A stretch of 64,000 bases of DNA from Salvator merianae (GCA_003586115.2 QVOM02000103.1:9779677-9843676), one strand, 5' to 3'. Counted from the first letter of the stretch, positions 33,621 to 46,010 are shown. The notes: generated by a model not told the origin, from the sequence alone. Numbers and translations: made by a program.

Positions 33621-34859
33621 CACTCAAGGTAGACACTGAAACATAAATATATACATCACAGAAGAATTTGATACCTTCTCCATTTTATAGCAATGCTACT
33701 GTCCAAGTTCAATTTGTATTAATAATCACTTTGATGCTTTATCAGTAGACAATGCATTTTCATAAATTTTCATTATTGTCCTGTATTTACAGTACATTTC
33801 ATGAGCCTGTTCCCAAAGACATTTAATATCATTGGACAACAAATGCCAGGAACACTTTGAATTATCCTGCTTTAAAAGAAAGCAATTATGGGAAAACCTT
33901 AGGAAAAATGTAACACAGACATGATATACAAGCTCTAACCTGTTTTCTGTCTGTCATGACCACAACAGAGATATCCAGGTACTGTACTTGATAAACTTTG
34001 AAAACAAGTTAGGAAATAAATTAGCTCAAATACAGAAAATAGGAAAGCATATAACTAACAAAATAAATGTAAAATAAGACAAAAGACAATAAAGTACTGT
34101 ACAGCCATAATTTCTATTGAAAGATTCTACTTTTCAGGAAAAACTGTCACATTGATACTATTTCAACAATGACATTTCACCATTATATAAAATATTGAAA
34201 GGTTATTGTCTGCTTTAAGCTACCAGGCTACTTCTTTTGCATTCAATGAATATTCATTGGGAAGTTCATTTGTGAATGGCTATTCACAACTAAAAGATCA
34301 AAAGGGAACTGTGTCAATTTTGTCCTTTTCTGGGCTGACTGCTATTTTTTGATGTAATAAATTGCCAATTTTGGAAGGGTGAAGAACAGAAATGGAAACG
34401 CGTATGCCTTTCAGGGTACTTTTGACTGTGCCATTATGAATAGTCTTCCAACAAACAGTTTTTGCAGGCCATTCAGATACCAGATAGACATCCAATTGTT
34501 AACCATGCAAATCACCATATCCAATGGTCAGACAGCTGCTAGCTGACTTTTGGAATAATTAGGATCTACTGACCAACTCACGTTTTTGTGGAACTCAGAC
34601 AGGTCTACAGTTTGCCGAGCCTTCCTTTTTTGTCTTCATTTTGAAAATTCGACTAACACAACATGTTTAATTCACTCTTGAGAGCCTAAAAACACGGCAT
34701 TCTCCTTGTAACATAATGCAAAATTTAAGTACTTCTGCTTTTCCTGTGTAAAAATGCCGCTACTGATCTTCAATGCCTACAACATTTTTCATTTATAAAA
34801 ATGTTTTAAAACCATGTTTTTAAGCCTTCACAATGCAACTCTAAACTGCCTAAATTCAA
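33621..34859. other. No gene; single-copy-looking AT-rich DNA
   Basis: No coding, RNA or named repeat feature. Composition suggests ordinary unique DNA. Confidence 0.45.
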
Positions 34860-35380
34860 AAGTGAGTACTTCAGCCAAATTGAATCACTTGTTTACCCTC
34901 ACCACCTCTCTTTTCGACTTGTGTCCAGTGTGTTGATGCTGGACCTAGAGAGTAGAATTCTCCATGCATTGTGAGGAGTTTCTGGGCCTTAACGTCAGCA
35001 GCTTCTAGGTCTTCCAGTTTATTATGCCGGCTGGGTATCTGACAACTGGCGGTGCATCTGTTTTGGTGGCTTGAATCTTGTTCCTTCCATTGAGCTGGGA
35101 GGACTTCAGGATCTGTCTTATCCTCTGACAAGATTTGATTGTTGCTATTTTCCTTGCTTCTTTATCATGGCGCCCATGTGAGTGTGGAATTTTCAGATAC
35201 TTGTATCTGTCCTGTATATCTGTTATGTGGCCATCAGGTAGTTCAGTTCCTTTGCTTCTTATTATCGACCATCTTTTCATAATAATCTATCAGCATTTTT
35301 CCAGACCAAATGACAACCCAATGCCTTCTGGTAGAAGAAGCATTATATTTTAGCGGATTTTCAGTCTTTAAGAAGGAGGA
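34860..35380 (-). mobile_element. Non-LTR retrotransposon fragment, R4/Dong-like (minus)
   Basis: Minus-strand frames 35280-35005 and 35131-34871 together carry ELPDGHITDIQDRYKYLKIP, then RIRQILKSSQLNGRNKIQA and PPVVRYPAGIINW, then EAADVKAQKLLTMHGEF. This ordered string (post-palm thumb through C-terminal block) is familiar from vertebrate LINEs that I place tentatively in the R4/Dong group. A frameshift at about 35005-35130 and loss of both ends make it a pseudogene fragment. Clade assignment is by memory of the motif string only. Confidence 0.65.
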
Positions 35381-35639
35381 CAAGGGTTGGGACTTTACTG
35401 TTTTGTTTTTCAAAAGGAAAGATGATCAAAGCTTTTTATCCCCAGCATTTTAACTTGTTGTCCTTTCACTGATAGCTATGCTAAGACATCCTGTTTTACT
35501 GAGGAGTGGGAAAAAGCAATTGCATTTCATTAGGCTTACGATCAGCACTGGCCCTAGCAGTTCTGGGACCCAACTGGAGGTCATACCAGCACAACTGGTG
35601 AGCTACGCTATGGCAGGCTCAGCTATGGCAGACTTTACG

Positions 35640-36190
35640 GCTGTTTTATTCATTTCATTTATTGCCATTTATATCCATCCTTTAGCAAGGGGCTCAGAGC
35701 AGGTAGATAAAAACAAGACAAGCTGGTTAAAAACAAAATTGATTAAAATCCCTAATGAATAACAATGACAACAATTTTAAATTAAGTTTACAGTGCTCAA
35801 GAAGCTAGAAACTAGTCAGTCAAAGGCTTGAGTAAAAAAGAGTGTCTTCATCAACAGTCTATACATGCGCGTTAAGGTGCCAAGTGTGCCACAGAGGGGA
35901 AGCGGTTCTACAGCCTAGAGACTGTCATGGAGAAAACCCTCTTGCGCACTCTCACCCCTTTAATTTCTGTAAGTGATGGCACAGCCCAGATGGCATCCTG
36001 AGCAGATCCTAGGGCACAGGCAGATCTATACGGGAGGAGGCGTTCCTTAGATTTTGGGGCCCCAAGCCATTTAGGGCTTTATAGGTTAATGTTAACACCT
36101 TGAACTGGCCTTGGTAGCAAATTGGTAGCCCAGTGCCGTTCCTTAAGGGCCAGCATGATGTCCAGCCAGAAGTTCTGATCAGCAGTCTCC
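35640..36190 (-). mobile_element. L2 LINE 3' fragment (minus)
   Basis: It has the inverted tail at 35644-35690 (ATTCATTTCATTTATTGCC) and a minus-strand translation near 36120-36060 with ICYQGQFKVLTLTYKALNGLG. This matches the HWLPVCYQAQFKILMLTYKAL block of the plus-strand L2. It is truncated, and frames are broken. Confidence 0.8.
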
Positions 36191-39100
36191 TTGCAACCAT
36201 GGTTCACACTGGATGGTCAACGGAGGTGGCTTAGGGCTGCCATGGCACTCTGGATGCCAGTCTGTGCCACTAGTGCAGAATCCCATTTGGTCTAATTGAT
36301 GTAATTGGCCTAACTTAGGATTTTTGAGAGTAAGAGGAAGCACAACTGTGCTGGTGGGCATGTTAAGAAAGGAGACGATCACTGGCATTTCATCGTTTTC
36401 TTATAAACACTGCAAATCTGGAGTGCTGAGGGAACCAGAAGTAAGGTGTTTCCACCCTGGTGAAAAATACTTTAGGAAAACACCCTTTAGTGTACTTCTT
36501 CATAGAGAAAAAGATGCCAGAAAGAAGTCTCTTATTGTAAGCTATGGGGGATAGTCACAAGCCATTTCCAGTGAATACCTTGAACCCGCCCACCCCCAAA
36601 ACTCGTGGGTTTTGGGGAAGCAGTGCAATCTTCCATGTATTTGTGAAGTATGGGTAACTGGATACTGGCAAGTCATTTATTGATAGCAATTCGGCATGTT
36701 TTCAGCAAATATAGTGGAATGATATGCATAAAACAACAAGGTGATAAAGAGTCAAAACTAACATGGGATGAATATGAATTAATGCAGTGCACAATATAAC
36801 TATTAGAAAAATGCAGAATTCAACAACAAAGTGCACACCTCCAATTTGTTCATAATCAGCATCAGCCACCTTAATAAAGCAAAATTGTTTGGAGTGCAGT
36901 GTAGTAAGCAGAAAGCAGGCATGCATTTAAAAAAGTTCTTCATGAGAATATTGTTTGTGAATACAGGGCCATCTGGTGATTTGATAAAGTATTTCATTAC
37001 TTAAGGCAATTGGACTGTATATTCCCTGGGCGCCACCATTTATAGCTTAAATATGACTCACATGTGAATTCAGCATTACAAATAGGAAACAGCAGCCTTT
37101 GGACTTGTACGCTAATGTAGTCCTTTCATCACCCAGTTACCCTTAAGCATCTCCTTTCCAATTTGGTCTAAATGCAAAGCATTAGTGCCTTCAATAAAAA
37201 TTACTGGCTATCTTTTGAAAGAAAAGTAAAAGGGCTGCTTACAGGAAAGTAGAGATAACGGTTGGAGTTCACAGAGCTCCTGATAGGGACTTAAATTCAG
37301 ACTTCCCTTTATGAATTTCAGCACAACCATTGGCCTTAGACATGCTTGCTGCAGGTAAGGGGAGTATCAGAATATGGTAGAAATCCTGCCATGTTAGGAA
37401 TTCTCCAGAGCTGCATCAGTGTGAGTTTGCTGGTATAAGTCCGCATTGCTCTATTAGCACCAGGAGATTCAGCTTCCAGACAATGGGATGGAATGAGCAG
37501 TGAAGCATGATATTCTAACAGTCTGTTCCTCAGGCCCAGTTTCTGTTCCCATTGCTAGTGCATTGGGGTATCAACTCTACGAATTAAATTAATCTGCTAA
37601 TCCCTTCAAAATCAAAACTATATTGGCAAACCTAAAAGTGACCATTTCCCTTACCTCAGTAGCAGGCAAGTGTCTCCAGATTAAAAGTTTTGAAAACCTA
37701 AACTTCTATGGCTGCTGCAGAGGCAAGCAGGATGGTTACCATAGGGAAGTGTGATCAGACAGGACTATGTGGTTCAAACAGAGGTTTATTTACCCCTACT
37801 TTTTCTTAAGTTCATGGTACATGCTGCTTCCTCCCCGCTGTTGACTTCAAAGAGGCAATCTTAGGGTTGTCCAAAGGTAGCCCACTGATCAGGACACAGA
37901 GATGATGGAAGGAGGTGGTGGTTGGGGATTCTCACTTGGGCATGCCTAACCCACTTCTCTGTCTATTGTGCACCACAACATAGTTGAGAAAATCAAAGCA
38001 AGACTTCATGTTCCAGCCTTAGCACCCTGACCCTATCATCCGATTCTGGTGTTGCCATGTGGAATCCTTATATCTCCAACTGTGTGGACACTAGAACTTC
38101 AGCATCTGTAGATCTCACAGCAATTTTCATGTGCTGAAATGTCCTCTCCTAGGTAAATGTTAAAGGATTCCTGATCTGGATTTCACATGAACATTCATGT
38201 CTTCCGACTATACCCTCAGATTGTTCAGTATCCATACAGACCCAGCAGGAGCCTGGGGCTTGCGGCACCCACATGCCAGCATGTCCTGGGGCTTATAACG
38301 CAACTCTGAGAGCAGAATCTGACCTCAGATGTGACTCATCTGTAGAGCAAGAGAACCTGTACTGGGATGGCAGCAGGAAGAGTGGCTTCAACACTCTCCA
38401 TGGTGCTCTCATGGCTGGGCTTATGTTTTTGCAAGGATGTCAATAAAAAGCAGTGTACTCTTCTTGCTGTCTGGACACAGTGGATTAGATGTGTGCAAAA
38501 TCACATGCAGAATGAGCCTCACCTTCATTTGGGACCCTGCTCTTCATGCAAGCTAACCCATCTCTAACAGGTTCCTGGGATGGAAGGGGAGTGTTTATCT
38601 GCATCACCTGCATTCCAGAACCTGCAGAGAGATATGAAGCTTTATTAGGGGTTCTGTTACACATCTCTGTGCTTTGTTCCCTTCCCCAAACCCTCCAGAT
38701 TACAGATAAACTCAGGTAAGGACTTCCTCCCTCTGCCGGAACCCGGTAAGTGTAGGTTACCCCACAAAGAATGGGCACCCAAATATTGGTCCATGGTGCC
38801 ATTTTGGATTCCTCTGCAGTGAATATAATGTTAATGGCCTGTGGAATATCTCTGCCTGACTAGGTTTTAAACATTAAAATCATGGGTCTGTCCTGTATTA
38901 GGCAGTAAATCTCATGCCAGCATAAAGGAACCGTATGGTCCACGGTGGCTAGCATCCCAATCTTTGTTGGTTGGTTTATTGGTTTTCATGAGAACAGAAG
39001 GGAAACAGCAAAACAAATATTTTGCTAAAATGTTTTTAGAAAGACCCAATGGAATTTGAAACAGTTCTTATTTGGCGTCTTTTTGCACAATTTGTTACAT

Positions 39101-39841
39101 CAAATACAAACCAGATTTCAGTTGCAGAGATAAATGTACAAGCTGTGATTCAGAGTTTACAGGAAGACATTGATGGTTAATTTGGAGTTGGTAAAATGAA
39201 ATGAAACTGGTAATAACAATGCTCCTGGCTAGCAATCCGTTCAAATGAAGCAGACTGGATTCCCTGGGGAGAGTGACATCAGATTTGTTCTCCAGGCTGT
39301 GATTCTTGTTCTTGGCCAGTGCTCCTTGCTATTAAACTGTTAGGAGGTGAAAAGAGCAATTAAGTATTTTGTGAAACTGGAATCCTGGAGCTTTAGTTTC
39401 TAGCTGGAGACAGACAATAATTTTCTTCAAGATTTGAAGGCATTTTAAAAGAAGGATCTATGCTTGAAATACAAGCACTTTATCATTTCTCTTACACTTT
39501 TAGGCATAATTTCAAAACTGTGTTTCAGCAAAAAGACAATGGAACAAGGGAAGTGTATATATGACCTTCCCAGACACTTTTTAATTATTTTACAAATGAT
39601 TATCCATCTCCTGTCTATCTTCAACCAGCAGGATGAGATGACAACGTACAGAAACGTAAACATAAGTGACCTCAAGTGCCACTTCCATGCTTGTGTTTTA
39701 AATAGCTGTTCAAAGCAATTACAAGTCACATCATTTCAGCCCAAGATCACTTCCTATGTTGCAGTTTCCATTTATAACAGAACATCTAGAAACCAACATT
39801 GTAGCAAAAGCATACAGTCTGGAACTAGGCAGTCAGTTTCA
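36191..39841. other. No gene seen; possible conserved non-coding stretch 39000-39840
   Basis: Largely single-copy-looking. The 176-codon plus frame at 39464-39994 begins with a hydrophobic leader-like stretch but runs into the repeat starting near 39842 and has no domain. A minus frame of 94 codons overlaps it. I regard both as chance. The 37.1-37.2 kb and 39.0-39.8 kb stretches have the even composition typical of conserved non-coding sequence, but that cannot be judged from one sequence. Confidence 0.35.
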
Positions 39842-40160
39842 GGGCCCTTCTGCACTGCCTTACCTGAACAAGTGGGTCTGAATCAGCAAGTCCCTCTGGT
39901 TCAGATCAAGACAAAGCATGATGACCAGGCCCCACACCAGCCTCAAAGCTCACATAAGCTTTGGGGCCAGGGTCCAAGGGCTTCAAAGGGCTAGGAATGC
40001 AGGTTCCCAGGCTCAGAGCCACTAGGGGACCCATTTTGGTGGCACGCTTTGATGCACCACTGAAATGGGTTCCCCAGTAGTCCAGAACACTGAGACTGGA
40101 CCAAAGTCCACTAGTATGCTGGCAAAGTCTACTGGTGATCCAGATCACAGGCCTCTAGAT
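39842..40160. mobile_element. Fold-back repeat, family C copy 2
   Basis: It begins GGGCCCTTCTGCACTGCC, like the GGGCC-type ends of other MITEs here. The core 40027-40073 is palindromic (GGACCCATTTT ... TGAAATGGGTTCC with GTGGCA/TGCACCAC) and matches the cores at 15681-15726 and 58794-58839. The right terminus is not resolved. Confidence 0.5.
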
Positions 40161-40342
40161 CTTGATCGTTCTCCATTCTGTGTGAATGAAACGTACTAGA
40201 GATGGGCAGGATCTCCAGTATTCTGTACTAATGGAATATCAGCAAGTGAAGAAATGCCCTCAGTCACTATGGCTGTTTCCTAGTTTTTTTTACAAGGAAT
40301 GAAGGCAATTCTAAGTTTTTCATCAATTACACACTTGATAAA

Positions 40343-41026
40343 AGACCTGTTTCAGAGGCGTGGCAAGGGGGGACGGGGGGGCGGTCCACCCCAGCCGGCC
40401 CGTTGTCACAGGCGGCCCACGGAGCCAGGGCCCTGCCCACTGGTGCCCTCGCTCGTCACCCCGCCCGCCCGTCCGGCGGCGTGCAGGGCGACCCGCACGC
40501 CGCCGTGCTGGTCCCGCCCCGCACGCTGGCGCGCTGGCGTCGCCCCACCCACCGCCACTTCGTCCCAGGCGGCAAAAGTGCTGGCTACGCCAGTGACCTG
40601 TTTGCATTTTTCACTAGTGAGCATGCAGATGCTCACTTGTGAGGTGCGTCCACACTTTCCGGAGGCCCTTGTGACTGGGAAGCCACTTCTTGTTATGGAG
40701 CACAAGATCGTGTTCCACAGCTGGACTGGGAGCAGCTGGACTGCTCCTGGTACACAGCGTTCACACTTTCTTCTTCGTGTGACTGCTACACTGCGCAGCT
40801 GCAGCTGCACAGTCGTGCCACATCCCTAGTCACCATGGCAATAGCTGGGTGTTTCCCTGGCCACTGTCATGCTGCAGGCAGCCAGCATTCTCACTGTGAA
40901 TGCTGGTAGCCTGTTGCCAAGATGTTCCAGCCATCGCAGTATGAACAGCTGTCGGTCTGCAAGGTCTGTTCTGTCTTCGAATGTTCTCAGAAATGCCCAG
41001 AGAGTCTGAATGTGTATTTATGCCCC
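40343..41026. mobile_element. Harbinger-like MITE, subfamily 2 (copy B3), split by a hAT MITE
   Basis: The left terminus AGACCTGTTTGCATTTTTC (a variant of GGGCCTGTTTGCACTTTTC) is interrupted at 40353-40595 by another element. The body then continues CACTAGTGAGCAT, GGAGCACAAGATCGTGTTCC, GGCAGCCAGCATTC and GAATGCTGGTAGCCTGTTGCC, which match the copies at 30317 and, inverted, 31046. The right end near GTATTTATGCCC is degraded. Confidence 0.7.
40353..40595. mobile_element. GC-rich hAT-like MITE, copy 2, with perfect 8-bp TSD
   Basis: The element runs from CAGAGGCGTGGC to GCTACGCCAGTG and is flanked on both sides by ACCTGTTT (40345-40352 and 40596-40603), a perfect 8-base target duplication diagnostic of hAT-type insertion. 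The interior is very CpG-rich. It is the same family as 8557-8833. The target is the terminal repeat of a Harbinger-like MITE. Frames on both strands reflect GC bias only. Confidence 0.9.
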
Positions 41027-41304
41027 TGGTCAACTTATTGCAACCTGACAATGTAGTTCTGAGAATTCTGGGGAAGCAATATGGGATGATCATAATTCAC
41101 TGTGTGTTACTTCCCTCCTTGTTTGTTTAAAGCGTGCATAGTGTTACAGATGACTGCATGCTGTTTGTATAAACTTTATAAAGCTTTTGTGCAATGTCCA
41201 TTTCCAAGCTTGAGGCTTTTGCATAGGCTGTGCAGAAAGAGTGTGAAACTCCCCATAGCACAATAAGGAGGTAAGCATTACTGGCCTTTATGTGATACAT
41301 CTTT
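41027..41304. other. No gene seen
   Basis: Short spacer without recognisable features. Confidence 0.4.
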
Positions 41305-41950
41305 TCTTATTTATTTGTGTATTTATTTGCGTACTTGTATCCTGCCTGCTTCATAATGACTTGAGGAGGCTAGCAAGAATCAATAAAAACATTAAAAGAA
41401 AAAGGGGGAACCCCCTCCAGATAAAAATTTTAAACAAATTGCTTATTAGTTTATAATGGTAGAGACTGGCATCCCAATGGCACTGAAATTAAGGGGAATC
41501 CAGTTGGATGAGGTGGGTTTTAAGTTGCTGCTTAAACTGTGGTAATGACCTTATCACCCATAAGTCCAGTGACAATCTTTTTCACAGTGCAGGGGCCACA
41601 TCTGAAAAGGCTCACTTCCTGATTCAGGCTCCTTTTAATAGATGTGGGCCAGGGACTTGCAAGACACCTTGTTGAGAGCTCCTCACAGGATACGTGCTAG
41701 AATTGGGAGAGGCATTTGAAGGTAGATGGATGATAAGCCCTGAAGGGCTTTAAAGGGCATTACCAACATGTTGAATTGGATCAGGAAACAGATTGAAAGC
41801 CAATGCAGTGAGTGTAACAAAGCTGTATATGGTCATATTCCTGACCTTTACAGAGTGCATGACCTGCTGCATCCTGGACCAGTTGTATCAAAGGTAACCC
41901 CAAGTAAAGCATATTGCATCAGTTCAATGTCAAGTACATATTTGCTATAA
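41305..41950 (-). mobile_element. L2 LINE 3' fragment (minus)
   Basis: The inverted tail is at 41308-41335 (TTATTTATTTGTGTATTTATTTG). The minus-strand translation near 41810-41720 gives LHWLSICFLIQFNMLVMPFK and ALQGLSSIYLQMPLP, equivalent to the conserved L2 C-terminal block. It contains stops and ends a few bases before the MITE at 41962. Confidence 0.75.
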
Positions 41951-41961
41951 TCACATTTTAT

Positions 41962-42517
41962 GGGCCTGTTCACACTTACCTTAGCGGAACGTTCTAATTA
42001 GCAGGCTTCAGACCGGAGAGATTGGAGTCTGTTGAGTGCTATACACACTTGCCAGCCAGGGAAACAGACTCTGATCAGCAGAGGGAGCGGTGCGGATGGG
42101 AATCCGCTAGACAGGAAATGAGGTCACAAATCATAGACGCAAGGATGCGAAGATAGGTCTAGTAATCCGAACCATAGAGTACTGCTTCAAAGCTAGAAGG
42201 GCTCCTTTTGGAGCTGTCTTTGAAACGGCAGCCAGGCTATGAAGCCCAAAGGGCAAACCAGGTTGGTGCAGCCGCGCCAGCCCCTCCCCGCCGCCATTTC
42301 AAGCCAGGAAGCAGTGCGAAAGCAACTTCCCCAATCTACACTTGATCTTGCAGGTCGCAATCAAGACAAGTAATTGCTTGTCTTGCCTTCCCCAGCATCA
42401 GGTATGCATTGGGCGAGGCTCGGTTAGATTCGGGAGAAGCGCGTGCCCGCGGTAGTGCGAAACCTCCGTTCCAGCAAGCAGCCAAGAACGGTCTACTGCG
42501 GAAGTGCAAACAGGCCC
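41962..42517. mobile_element. Harbinger-like MITE, subfamily 1 copy 2
   Basis: Ends are GGGCCTGTTCACACTTA and GAAGTGCAAACAGGCCC, flanked by TAT at 41959-41961 and 42518-42520 (perfect 3-base target duplication). It aligns with 28485-29061 along its length, including GGACCGGAGAG/GACCGGAGAGATTGGAG, GCAGCCGCGCCAGCC, AGACAAG...CTTGTCT (42364-42383) and CCCGCGGTAGTGCGAAACC. There is no coding capacity. Confidence 0.85.
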
Positions 42518-42520
42518 TAT

Positions 42521-43929
42521 TTTTCCAACTATATAGTTAAAACTCTCTAGTGTACTTGAGAATAATTTTTTTAAATACCATTAAAATAAAGCAGCATGTG
42601 AGTTAGCATGACAGCTGCTCGTTGTTAAACGTGATTTGATAATCCTGGACAGTGTAAGGCAATGATGCTACGAGGGTGAGACCCAATCATAAGTTAATGG
42701 CACCACAGAGGCCAAACAATATTTTTGTAGGGAAACATCCACATGTATGATGGCAAGGGTCCTGAAGAAGCCGGAGGGGTGCAGCGGCCAAATTCCCAAG
42801 ACTACTCTTCATTCAGTGCTTTGACAAGTTTGATGGAAGGTCTGCAAGCACCACCTGCAGTGCCCTTCCAGCAAAGTGTGATGAAGAACTCTGAGGATGC
42901 CCACCACCATAGGGGTTTCCCATTGCTGCCATGTAGATAGACAGCTGTGATGAGAGCAACTTACTGTGCCTACTTTGTGCAGGTAGTGTGCCAAAAAAAG
43001 CCAGAGCCATTTTCAGCATGGTGGAGGCTTTCTCTTTGAAGCTGAATTCTCAGTTTCAAAGAGAGTGTGGAGTGAGGTGTGGGATGTGTGGACATCATAT
43101 GCTCCACCCCTGGGATGGCATCAGCCACTTCTGCCTTGAAGCACCTGGTGCTGTCAAGGTGTGAATGTAGCCTCACTTTCCAGCATCAAACTAAATAAGG
43201 AAGCTTAGTAACAAAACTGTTGTGTTGTACAAACCTATGAAGTATCACTGTACAGCAGTCCTGTCAAACAGTGATAGTTATGTCTCTTTGGTCTTAATTT
43301 AACCAAAGAGCAATATTCTTCTTCTACTGATTTATGTATTTATTAATTTATTTTAAACATTTCTATGATGTCCCACATTTTAAAATCCTGAGTGTGTTCA
43401 TGTGTCACAAAATAGTGATAAAAACACAAAATTGAAAAACAAGCAGAATATAATTTGAAACTTTTAATTCCAGATATTAGACATCTCTTTTCCCACGTAA
43501 CTTGGGCAAGAGATAATATTTGCTGCTTTGTAACCACAGAAATAAAAAGTGAAATTCTGAGATATTTGACAGAGCAAAGCTTATAGCCAAGCCTGCTTGC
43601 TGACTTTGGTGAATGCACTGTAATTACATTTCTATCATCGTTGTACCTTTACAGAGCCATTTGACAGAGTGGTTCCCAAAATTGGTTTTAGTGTAAAATT
43701 TTAGTTTCTCTTGCTTCCACAAGTTTATTGTTTAATTAGCATCATTATGATATATCAGTTTCTTAAATAATCTATTATATAATATTTTTATAACAATACA
43801 ATTTCATAAATAAATTATTAGATAAAATTCATGTAAATATTTAAATATTTTATATATTAATTTACAAAAAACAGATTAAAAATAAACTATATAAATAATT
43901 TTAAAAATGAAAAACAACAATTACTTATA
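42521..43929. other. No gene; L2-like tail scrap at 43325-43390
   Basis: TTATGTATTTATTAATTTATTTTAAACATTTC at about 43331-43362 looks like an inverted L2 tail. Several 60-90 codon frames have no domains. 43700-43920 is extremely AT-rich. Confidence 0.4.
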
Positions 43930-45675
43930 TTAATTTATCTAAATCAGTGGCTCTATATAAAACTATTAATCCTCAAGACATCCTTTTTATTTATAGAACC
44001 ACTGAAAAACAGACTGCAGTGAGAGGGTTCAGATATTTGGGTATTCATATTACCACTAATTTTCAAAACCTTTTTAAAGATAATTATAGAGAAACATGGA
44101 AGTCCATTAAATGAGTTTTTAAATCTTGGGAGATTAAGAGGTTATCTGTTTTGGGAAAATCCATGGCAATCAAGGTGATGCTCCTTTCAAAGATTCTTTT
44201 CATTTCCAAGTTCTTGCCATAGATATTCATTTTCATATTTTGTATAAATGGGATAGAGAAATCCAGAATTTTATTTTTAATAACAAAAAGAGTAGAATTA
44301 GAGAGATATATCTTTATAGATCCAATATCTTTGGAGATTGGGGAGTTCCATCTTTAGAATTTTATTACACTGCCTTTCAGATACGCAATATTTTTTCTTT
44401 TTCAACATCAGAAATGTCAATGGTGGGTAGATTATGAATTAAGTTGTCTATGTGTTAAAGATCCCCTCTCCCCAAACTTATTTTTCCAATATCTAACCCA
44501 TTGACTTTTTCTTTAATTAAATGTTGGAAACTATGGAAAGAGAAGTTACTCTCCTTTCCCTCCCCCTTTACTCCCATCAGATACCTCTCTAACCTTAATC
44601 ATTCTCTTTCAAATCATAAATGGAAAGAATTATATGATGCTGGTTTTTATTTACTTAAAGACTTTTTTTACCACATCAGGTGAACCAATTCCAGATGAAC
44701 AATGGAAACAGTTCTTGTCTCCCAACAATAAGTACTTGCTCATCATTAATTATATTAAAAGTACTCTTAGTTGCATAGATGTTATTGAAGCTATCCACCG
44801 CCCTCTTACTGATGTGGAATTCATTTTTGTTCAATAGACTTTAATGCAAAAAGGAATGATTTCCATTCTTATTAATTCCAGTCCTTATTAATTTGACTAC
44901 ACTTCATTTGAAGTCTCTTAAAAATAAATGGGAATTAGATTTAAATCTAGATTTATCTAGAGAATATTGGTTTAAAATGTTAAATAATAAGCCTTCTTTT
45001 CTTAAATCAACAAAAGCCCAGGAACTATGTTAAAAAACCATGTATCATTGGTATTATACACCCAGTCATCTTTCTTGTATGATTCCCTTATTTCCACCAT
45101 TGTGCTGGCACAAGTGTCTTTCTGTTGGTACTTACTTTCATATTTTATGGACCTATCCTATTGTGTTTTTTTCTGGGAAGAAATTGGTATTAGTTTATCT
45201 AAATTACTTCAAAATAATGTTATTATGTTGCCTGAATTACGTTTATTACATTATTTTAGCCAAAATAATGAATCATTACCATATAAATCTTTTATAGATT
45301 TTCCTTTATTAGCAGCAAAGCAAGTTATAGTTTCCTCTTGGAAAAGGTCTTCATCTATATCTCTACAATTTTGGTTTCAATGTCTATGGGATTTAGCCAT
45401 TATAGAATATATTACTTTTTAATTGGATATTATGCAAGGAAATGACCCATCATCTTTTTTTTCCACATGGAGTCCATTAATACATAATTATGCCTTACTG
45501 GATGAGAGTTTCTTGCCTCCTTCTCGCTGCCTTGAACTTTTATTTTCAGACATTTCTTCTACTGCCTTCTCTCAAGATGAAGAACCTTAGTTTGTTGGTA
45601 ATAGAGCTACATAATTAGTCTTTTATTTGTCTTGTTGCCTTTGTGGCTTTGTTTAATAAAGTTATTAATAAAAAG
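43930..45675 (+). mobile_element. L1-type LINE, 3' part of ORF2 (plus)
   Basis: Shows LSKSVALYKT and VRGFRYLGIHIT (about 43935-44055), IQNFIFNNKKSRIREIYLYR then GDWGVPSLEFYY (44265-44370), TSLTLIILF-type linker, MYHWYYTPSHLSCM (45040-45080) and the HILWTYP block (about 45145), which corresponds to the HMWW-type C-terminal motif of L1. It ends with AATAAAGTTATTAATAAAAA at about 45654-45674. Multiple stops and frameshifts. The RT catalytic core lies upstream and is missing, so it is a dead 3' copy. Confidence 0.8.
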
Positions 45676-46010
45676 GAATTACTTTTTTCTAGTCTGCATT
45701 TCAATTAAATTATTATACCAATCTTTATTCCAATCTTGTTTGCTTATGGAGTGTCTTATATCTGTCTCCCAGACTCTTTTCATGGAGTGTGTTGAGGTTT
45801 GTTGTGTTATTATTAAGTTGTAAATTTTCGAGGTTAAGCCTTTTAATGCATTTAGTGCTGATACTATTTTCTTCCAGTGTGTCCTAGGTCTTTGTACTGC
45901 CGCGTGGATCTGTTTAGATTTTAGAATGTTTAGCATGATTGTCTTTTTGGTTTGATGTACTTCTAAAGGTTGTAACATTTTATTCACTTTTTTCTTTCTT
46001 GATGGAGTTA
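45676..46010 (-). mobile_element. L1-type LINE fragment (minus)
   Basis: The minus-strand frame 45987-45679 carries LTSKIYNLIITQQ and MKRVWETDIRHSISKQDWNK, the linker that precedes the WYxTP block in L1 ORF2. The rest of its C-terminus is absent, so it was truncated at the junction with the plus-strand L1. Confidence 0.65.

Noticed and set aside
39464..39994. 176-codon plus-strand frame with a hydrophobic N-terminus
   Set aside because: It runs into the repeat at 39842, has no splice or domain support, and a minus-strand frame overlaps it.
40299..40829. 176-codon plus-strand frame
   Set aside because: It spans the GC-rich hAT MITE, and the composition explains the lack of stops.
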